A stretch of DNA of 7,290 nt from positions 1 through 7,290 of the forward strand of contig JAHQWX010000082.1 in NCBI GenBank assembly GCA_029856375.1. Reading direction: 5' to 3'. The DNA is from Promethearchaeia archaeon (GTDB lineage: Archaea > Asgardarchaeota > Lokiarchaeia > Sigyniarchaeales > SOKP01). Below the pieces are notes generated by a model. That model did no database searches and was not told the DNA's origin. It saw only the letters and a list, made by a program, of their open reading frames with translations. Made by a program: the position numbers and the translations under genes. This document shows, one piece after another, positions 6,001-7,290 of the stretch. Every line of letters starts with the position of its first letter. Positions within the stretch are counted from its first letter, which is position 1.

Positions 6001-7290
6001 ACATCGGGTGCGAATAAAGCACAAATTAGCACTACTTTCTCGAACCAAGGGAGCGGCACGATAGAGTTTTACGCGCGAATAACGAATAAATCCAAGGGTT
6101 TCGAGTTTTTCTTGGACGATAGCGATTCTGGGAGCTCCGGCGCGTATTTGTATTATACTTCGGGCGGTTATTTTATGTACCACGACGGCGATTGGCGCAC
6201 GATAAACGCTTCAATAAACTCAAACATTCCGTTAAATGTTACTGCGAACGAGTGGCATCACCACTTAATCACTTTCGACTGCAACGGTGGTTCAAACAGC
6301 AAATTCAATTGGTACATAGACGGCACGCAAGTGGTCAGCGAAGGAAAATTCAGGTACGATAAATCTCACATTGACAAGTTTACCGTTCAGACCGCTCCAA
6401 CCAGCAGCGATTTCTGCGCGTACATAGACGCGGTCGATTTCAGCTGGAATTCGTGGCGCGAAGCGTGGATAGACGCTCCGTTTTTCTCGCAAAACCTCAA
6501 CGCAGAGATAAGCTTCAACCTTAGTATTCCCGAAAAGAATCCTTTAGGAGGAATATATTATTTCTGGATGGATGTGTTCAAGCACGGATCAGGGGAGTTG
6601 TTGTACTCGGAGTTAGTTCCGTTCAGGCTTCCGTTCGTCAACAACCTTTCCTACGAGCAATCGAACGCGATATTCCACGAGAGCTTTGACTCCAATTACT
6701 GGGATTTAACTGAAACGAATGAAAGGGAAATAAAGATTAATACAACATTTAGTAAAGACGCGCATATTATTGATTCTCCGTACGACGATAATAATTACGG
6801 TATGGGTTCAACTATTTATGTCGTTGAAGACGATAAAGTCGGACTTATTAAATTGGATTTACCTAATTATTTACTAAGCAATATCACCAAAAACCCAGAA
6901 ATGGATATTTGGATTAGTAATCACAATCCCAATAATACTTCTATGTTGGTATACGAATCGGGAGATTTCGGAGAATTCGATGTCACATGGAACACCCAAC
7001 CGACAAAAGGGGAGTTATTAAGTATAGATTATGTCGTTAATTCCGATGAGAAGAGATCAATCGTAGATTTAGGCGAATTACGCAGCGTATATAGGTTAGA
7101 AACAGATACTGAGGGTGGTTCAGTCTATTTCGGAGGTAAAGATATTGGTTCCGGTAATCATGCAGTAGTACGCCTGTCGATTGCAAAAAATTATCACGGC
7201 AACGGCCTTATCTACATGCAGACTAACGAGACCGAAATTGTGAGTCTTATAAGCCCCCAGTACAGTTCGAACTCGACCTTAAAAGTTGGC
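1..7290 (+). CDS. Giant multidomain surface protein, internal fragment (both ends missing)
   Basis: Frame 1 is open over all 2,430 codons, and its translation shows continuous domain logic from first to last residue, so this is one gene and not a chain of genes. Neither start nor stop is in the window: the first residues lie inside a lamin-tail-like domain and the last at the end of a DNRLRE/CBM96-type domain. Domain order is LTD, two beta/TSP3 calcium units, ConA-like A, spacer, ConA-like B, spacer, helical region, hydrophobic segment, CARDB-like sandwich, charged helix, ConA-like C, linker, ConA-like D, linker, DNRLRE. The protein is rich in Asp, Asn, Tyr and Ser, and carries 40 N-x-S/T sequons by hand count, as expected of an exported archaeal glycoprotein. 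The domain types are those of adhesins and carbohydrate-binding surface proteins. No catalytic motif was recognised, so a scaffold or adhesin role is inferred. Signal peptide and membrane or cell-wall anchor, if present, lie outside the window. I cannot name the gene. Confidence 0.96.
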   Translation, partial: MYAQLHDSLFTHVIIPRSLPTLNNNSDQVVLYDLTDKTIDSMAYLSHWNPGAGVSLERIDYTISSTDSSNWAASIDTTGSTPGRFNSVSPLNFDLALTGINFFPKDFGVNFTSHTLVLKQSDIDNGCFEWICIEPLFIMEKETTLNLEENSSITFQAGGEISILMLPNFSYNYLYLEILEFCSESIVLKNIFELDEEIPEIDCYNYSYFVKEGDYINFDVVLKPGNHTMKVSGNGSIEYKIVTNFDWDGDKINDVEEIQKESFYDLNPLVPNIWGYFEKSYSFIGNFSNDYEEGYFTFYIPEGYSGNKYLFIDVYKGNFYNFSIDADELTLKDIEISVDFPFTSMISQPYGLLESNWHNIKYKYNASLAAIINFRLGSDSIIIIHKSEYLDTDGDGLKDIEERNSGLNSYDTDTDNDQIPDNYDASPIASLSLDKNKMYQVVIPHDDMKNTMIDMVVKKPNLDYSTYDTPRIWKEDYEKGGGLEVNILPVLRLFGNSSDGESITRDELVEFWQDYEYYDYAEFSSWPSGWSRTDSSQVVENQDNIEGYNDVVKLDPTTSYCKMNVHYNDGDLQVWDLKFDAYNQFRLKVQSKTDGALTKEEATFGSNDNDWHSYWFRFNDSAQMYSYYIDGAKNNDYSYDNTGNGLMNIFFYRYVNGQEGFSGDYSYINEISITDLDPDSHIESYSLVEGYDCDTVGDALPNQDDSSAEFTFIYPKPSEETLEYNIIFPINHSAKFDNAIDLRFDFIWLVTTSNATGGMEVLHYYDIEEDIIVQSLVKREIGNVNYILGTPDSMIENQILWALTQNPELGQPSDYNVAEDIIGMGTVDFLSLNEQLIIDLHYEYVDFSSWPSGWVAHDENEVFIQYENLKFTTGEGYCYSVRTFDDSDLLCFEMQFNAWHKFELRVTNDDDPNKWKVYATFGDDNDDEWHEWRFVFNDTSDKYTYYKDGVKQNTVDYNDPGTGVQSIKFYKYATSYPGWESETMYIDEFFIMDLAPDPQNEVFYVAGNQTNYDVLNKININLNIPSPSFELNHSGEYEALYTFYGIRDVYDGQYSIVDEELRSDNKICYIISWNNFSINNANNYERRASFQGYPIFMEVLNFTEANILKVSEILGNEIPLNQIPHSLSDTIHDKIIFLNHTYVERDDSTEGVPILNFDYENDVYERSYDLRARDVVRADIFFASYSGVSRRVVVFFDLLKVFGSELGNVGIDINQNIGRLLDYFAYANELVEALRKFVNGRYGSAAKYQNVPGKSTTFYSNLYDDITASGAINYNFLDDLDELMDINMFWLGKIDPIFASLEVSNQFDQSILKIENAREKFVAYRNKHPKLAKYRKIIGGAMVVFGLLGMLSTSYEMRNFISDTTEGKFDERIGEWILRLAYIVSSATLCSLVLFLGIDIFTGVGSNYLKCVSSSVSTSSKYIKFVKNLGYITAILDVLSQVVGAIYTYGLSPEFLIELGKISLLATIEYLIPFVIGAINPIAGIIAAVVCSVIANWISNVNQEVEEILPSMEIIEEEEDVKKTFYSFPEESIKKYGSLEVGDEIQYTMFIKNTGNATCYFQAQFDANDIGYTEHKGNWVNGQGYEESTNDTLVFKQTLISPAPRLITKTNISIDYGDGSGQRQELYRTDDPDEIWLSIPILDSEINDFYDDTSPLSLPSSLDELKAEYEKAVEEYRHKDATDALNKLKQRVTYDFLGDDPESVPDNWIDDSYGDSYAEIVPDIDGHKNVLEIHGDDADIYNEFSNRTEGTIEFWLYTSSDESCFYVWLNRPASESIHIEFDASDNIIYYNSDRNKIIKENCFYPNTWYHIRIDFEFDGGSYCGLEPDTFSLWVNGIRIGKGLSAKEASNGATSITFYNNMYECTNYVDCVDYSWSSNYYTERSWNWDYTLEDITEFESLYDDYPLNTNVATNLSQDIRAINYTTLWSWFNFSLDLDGTENPQVDFKISPVSNFYNATFDFESDSKGSPPSGWTDSSESGCSAKIIGDFEGHGNVLEFNDTSGANKAQISTTFSNQGSGTIEFYARITNKSKGFEFFLDDSDSGSSGAYLYYTSGGYFMYHDGDWRTINASINSNIPLNVTANEWHHHLITFDCNGGSNSKFNWYIDGTQVVSEGKFRYDKSHIDKFTVQTAPTSSDFCAYIDAVDFSWNSWREAWIDAPFFSQNLNAEISFNLSIPEKNPLGGIYYFWMDVFKHGSGELLYSELVPFRLPFVNNLSYEQSNAIFHESFDSNYWDLTETNEREIKINTTFSKDAHIIDSPYDDNNYGMGSTIYVVEDDKVGLIKLDLPNYLLSNITKNPEMDIWISNHNPNNTSMLVYESGDFGEFDVTWNTQPTKGELLSIDYVVNSDEKRSIVDLGELRSVYRLETDTEGGSVYFGGKDIGSGNHAVVRLSIAKNYHGNGLIYMQTNETEIVSLISPQYSSNSTLKVG
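28..264 (+). other. Lamin-tail domain (LTD), C-terminal half
   Basis: Residues about 10-88 match the second half of the LTD fold used in prokaryotic surface and secreted proteins: a 'proline then SLPTLNNNSDQVVLYD' strand, then a conserved 'x-x-I-D-S-M-x-Y' strand (residues 39-44), W48, the hallmark SLERID (55-60), then NWAAS (70-74) and the closing TPGRFNSV (81-88). In LTD proteins these elements follow each other in this order (D-x-V-x-L-x-D, V-D-x-x-x-Y, S-L-E-R, N-W, G-T/S-P-G-x-x-N). The first strands must lie upstream of base 1. LTDs are immunoglobulin-like and usually mediate anchoring or binding at the cell surface. Confidence 0.82.
388..810 (+). other. Beta-rich unit 1 with EF-like calcium motif
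   Basis: Residues about 130-270. An all-beta stretch with a Leu/Tyr-rich strand near 174-179 (LYLEIL) and sequons at N150, N168, N205, N226 and N234 leads into an Asp-rich loop at 246-257: D246, D248, D250, D254 and E257 follow the DxDxDxxxDxxE pattern of thrombospondin-type-3 and dockerin-type calcium loops. The loop is followed by a 'DLNPLVPN' segment as in bacterial and archaeal TSP3 repeats. The beta part is not assigned to a named family. It looks like a diverged copy of the next unit, with an offset of about 136-145 residues. The likely role is a calcium-rigidified spacer. Confidence 0.6.
832..1281 (+). other. Beta-rich unit 2 with two thrombospondin type 3 calcium repeats
   Basis: Residues about 278-427. 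A beta-rich part with a strand LFIDVY (310-315) parallel to LYLEIL of unit 1 ends in two Asp-rich calcium loops. The first has D391, D393, D395, D399 and E402 (DTDGDGLKDIEE). The second has D411, D413, D415, D417, D421 and D424 and closes with the typical 'IPDNYDASP' of TSP3 repeats. The calcium motifs are very clear; the beta part is unassigned. Sequons occur at N286, N321 and N365. In this family such repeats stiffen the stalk between adhesive domains. Confidence 0.75.
1282..1551 (+). other. Unassigned spacer before ConA-like domain A
   Basis: Residues about 428-517. I do not recognise a family. The segment starts with a hydrophobic strand (MYQVVIP), has charged residues in the middle, a hydrophobic 'VNILPVLRLFG' strand (485-495) followed by sequon N496, and a short acidic helix-like piece (RDELVEFWQDYE, about 505-516) that runs straight into the jellyroll. 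It is probably a small alpha/beta or beta module joining the calcium stalk to the first lectin-like domain. Confidence 0.4.
1552..2046 (+). repeat. ConA-like/LamG-type jellyroll domain A
   Basis: Residues about 518-682. The entry motif is FSSWPSGW (523-530), the 'F-x-x-x-P-x-G-W' opening typical of LamG-like jellyrolls in archaeal surface proteins. It is followed by alternating beta strands, ATFG (602-605), NDWHSYWFRFND (609-620, equivalent to the 'W-H-x-x-x-x-x-F' core strand), YYIDG (627-631) and a final strand YSYINEISITD (665-675). Domain B repeats this plan 324 residues later, with shared signatures SSWPSGW, ATFG, W-H-x-[YE]-W and YY-x-DG. Domains of this fold commonly bind glycans or act as adhesion modules. 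No catalytic residue pair of GH16-type enzymes is seen, so binding is the better guess. Confidence 0.68.
2047..2526 (+). other. Unassigned beta-rich module between ConA-like domains A and B
   Basis: Residues about 683-842. Contains strands such as LEYNIIFPINHS and DLRFDFIWLVTTS, sequons N731 and N754, then MEVLHYYDIEEDIIVQS (759-775) and an NYILGTPDS segment (785-793). Parts resemble the module after domain B: both have a strand ending in N-H-S and later a MEVL strand (759 and 1097). The module pair may therefore have duplicated together with its ConA-like partner. I cannot place it in a named family or assign a function. Confidence 0.45.
2527..3000 (+). repeat. ConA-like/LamG-type jellyroll domain B
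   Basis: Residues about 843-1000. Opens with VDFSSWPSGW (845-854), then ATFG (919-922), an extremely acidic loop of Asp and Asn (about 923-927), EWHEWRFVFNDT (928-939), YYKDG (945-949), and closes with MYIDEFFIMDLAPDP (984-998). Alignment by eye with domain A is good over the second half, including the final 'DL-x-PD' turn. Base composition is higher in G+C than the flanking module: 32 of 60 in bases 2761-2820 against 17 of 60 in 2341-2400. It is a probable ligand-binding or adhesion module outside the cell. Confidence 0.68.
3001..3465 (+). other. Unassigned beta-rich module after domain B
   Basis: Residues about 1001-1155. It is a glycosylation-prone segment (sequons N1008, N1032, N1075, N1101, N1139) with predicted strands such as INLNIPSPSFELNHS, YEALYTFYGI and FMEVLNFTEA. 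It shares a general plan with the module between A and B. N1139 is the last sequon before a long sequon-free region. Function unknown; most likely an extracellular spacer or Ig-like domain. Confidence 0.42.
3466..4005 (+). other. Mainly helical region before the membrane segment
   Basis: Residues about 1156-1335. The sequence character changes from strand-like to helix-like: Arg-rich 'YDLRARDVVRADIFF', a hydrophobic amphipathic stretch SRRVVVFFDLLKVFG (about 1189-1203), LLDYFAYANELVEALRKFV (1220-1238), then LDDLDELMDINMFWL (about 1276-1291) and IENAREKFVAYRNKHPKLAKYRK (about 1314-1336). Long helices with Lys/Arg just before the first hydrophobic helix fit a positive flank next to a membrane. 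There is no N-x-S/T sequon in this region. I do not recognise a family. It could be a membrane-proximal helical domain. Confidence 0.45.
4006..4500 (+). other. Hydrophobic multi-helix segment, probable internal membrane module
   Basis: Residues about 1336-1500 contain four or five hydrophobic stretches: 1336-1353 (IGGAMVVFGLLGML core), 1376-1403 (WILRLAYIV...LVLFLGIDIF), a weaker amphipathic one at 1430-1450, and 1462-1479 with 1480-1497, which are joined at INP and look like a helical hairpin (IPFVIGAINPIAGIIAAVVC). Polar and charged linkers separate them. Such a segment in the middle of an extracellular domain chain is unusual. It could be transmembrane helices, a re-entrant hairpin, or a hydrophobic domain like those of pore-forming toxins. 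The helices are visible; the topology is inferred. An even number of crossings would put both flanks outside. Confidence 0.6.
4501..4935 (+). other. Acidic linker and CARDB/DUF11-like beta-sandwich
   Basis: Residues about 1501-1645. A Glu-rich linker (EVEEILPSMEIIEEEEDVKK, 1504-1523) leaves the hydrophobic segment. It is followed by a sandwich domain with the typical opening 'L-E-V-G-D-E-I-Q-Y-T-M-F-I-K-N-T-G-N-A' (1539-1557), the pattern of CARDB and DUF11 domains (glycine-aspartate turn, beta strand, then 'N-T-G-N'). Sequons reappear here (N1556, N1590, N1611), which agrees with an external location. In archaea such domains usually serve as stalk modules or adhesin spacers. Confidence 0.6.
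4981..5079 (+). other. Short charged helix, possible coiled coil
   Basis: Residues 1661-1693 (beginning SLDELKAEYEKAVEEYRHKD) are rich in Glu, Lys, Ala and Leu, without Pro or Gly. Hydrophobic residues are spaced as in an amphipathic helix of about nine turns. The segment bridges the beta-sandwich and the third ConA-like domain and is the only clearly helical piece in the C-terminal half of the window. Confidence 0.5.
5080..5685 (+). repeat. ConA-like/LamG-type jellyroll domain C
   Basis: Residues about 1694-1895. Signatures in order: YDFLGDDPESVPDNW (1694-1708), GHKNVLEI (1726-1733), GTIEFWLY (1750-1757), NTWYHIRIDF (1806-1815), LWVNG (1832-1836) and YVDCVDYSW (1867-1875). This is the full LamG/ConA jellyroll series 'P-x-x-W ... 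N-V-L-E ... G-T-I-E-F-W ... W-Y-H-I ... V-x-G ... Y-V-D-x-V-D'. Cys1764, 1802, 1823, 1864 and 1870 could form disulfides, unlike domain D, where Cys is rarer. It belongs to the same subfamily as domain D and is more distantly related to A and B. A glycan-binding or adhesion role is likely, from the fold alone. Confidence 0.75.
5686..5874 (+). other. Linker between ConA-like domains C and D
   Basis: Residues about 1896-1958. It contains four sequons (N1913, N1922, N1931, N1956) within about 45 residues, and a strand-like SWFNFSLDLDG. It is probably a small Ig-like or extended linker. Its high sequon density marks it as surface-exposed. Base composition is already raised here compared with domain C. 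Confidence 0.45.
5875..6465 (+). repeat. ConA-like/LamG-type jellyroll domain D
   Basis: Residues about 1959-2155. Signatures parallel domain C: FDFESDSKGSPPSGW (1959-1973), GHGNVLEFND (1991-2000), GSGTIEFYAR (2018-2026), NEWHHHLITFD (2083-2093), WYIDG (2104-2108) and YIDAVDFSW (2141-2149). The core strand 'W-H-H-x-x-x-x-F-D' with the following 'C-N-G-G' is the most typical LamG-like feature in the window. The gene segment is clearly richer in G+C (30 of 60 in bases 6241-6300, 34 of 60 in 6421-6480) than the copy encoding domain C. Likely a carbohydrate- or protein-binding module. Confidence 0.78.
6466..6720 (+). other. Ig-like linker and possible remnant of a further ConA-like start
   Basis: Residues about 2156-2240. 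A probable beta-sandwich: strand 'NLNAEISFNLSIPEKN', then YYFWMDVFKHGSGELLYSEL (2186-2205, typical of an Ig-like D-E strand pair), 'VPFRLPFV' and sequons N2173 and N2215. It ends with IFHESFDSNYWDLTE (2224-2238), which looks like the opening strand of another ConA-like domain ('F-D-x-x-x-W') but gives way at once to the DNRLRE domain. Confidence 0.5.
6736..7290 (+). other. DNRLRE/CBM96-type domain
   Basis: Residues about 2246-2430. It starts with 'F-S-K-D-A-H-I-I-D-S-P-Y-D-D-N-N-Y-G-M-G-S-T' (2250-2271), equal to the 'D-A-x-I-x-x-x-x-x-x-x-N-Y-G' opening of DNRLRE repeats. Then come LIKLDL (2282-2287), the 'F-L-R-F-D-L' strand, and the hallmark VTWNTQP (2328-2334), followed by late strands AVVRLSI and STLKV that normally close the fold. 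The family was first described in the disaggregatase of Methanosarcina and later grouped as carbohydrate-binding (CBM96), so binding of polysaccharide is a reasonable role. The domain is nearly or fully complete at the window end. Its coding segment is again AT-rich. Confidence 0.8.

Noticed and set aside
1552..6465. ConA-like domains as glycoside hydrolases (GH16-type fold)
   Set aside because: No E-x-D-x-E or E-x-D-x-x-E catalytic motif was seen in the expected strand of any of the four jellyrolls, so a binding role is more likely than catalysis.

Overview
The whole window is one uninterrupted protein-coding sequence. Frame 1 of the + strand reads through all 2,430 codons without a stop, beginning and ending in the middle of recognisable domains. 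The window is therefore an internal slice of a single giant gene (more than 2,430 residues, more than 270 kDa). There is no intergenic DNA, so no start codon, ribosome binding site, promoter, terminator, RNA gene, CRISPR array or insertion sequence can be annotated. Open frames on the other strand or in other phases are shadows of this one. Residue numbers used here count from the first codon in the window: residue n ends at base 3n.

The protein is a mosaic cell-surface or secreted protein. In order it holds: (1) the C-terminal half of a lamin-tail-like domain (about residues 10-88); (2) two copies of a beta-rich unit followed by Asp-rich thrombospondin-type-3/EF-like calcium motifs (about 130-427); (3) two related LamG/concanavalin-A-like jellyroll domains, A and B, marked by SSWPSGW, with unassigned beta-rich modules between and after them (about 428-1155); (4) a mainly helical region and a strongly hydrophobic, multi-helix segment (about 1156-1500); (5) an acidic linker, a CARDB/DUF11-like beta-sandwich and a short charged helix (about 1501-1693); (6) two more ConA-like domains, C and D, marked by GTIEF and YVD/YID-x-VD-[YF]-SW, separated by Ig-like linkers (about 1694-2235); and (7) a DNRLRE/CBM96-type domain reaching the end of the window.

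Organism: the AT-rich coding sequence, the very high density of N-x-S/T sequons, the giant size and the combination of TSP3, LTD, ConA-like and DNRLRE modules suggest an archaeon with an N-glycosylated surface. The ConA-like module style resembles what I associate with Asgard (Lokiarchaeia-like) surface proteins. That assignment is inference from memory of the family style; a DNRLRE-rich methanogen or a bacterium is not excluded.

How the parts may work together: calcium-stiffened spacers, glycan-binding-type jellyrolls and a CBM96-like domain point to adhesion to polysaccharide or to other cells. The most unusual part is the central hydrophobic module. It interrupts the extracellular domains, and it lies in a 414-residue stretch (1142-1555) with no N-glycosylation sequon, although 40 occur in the rest of the protein. 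This suggests a section lying in or behind the membrane between two external arms.
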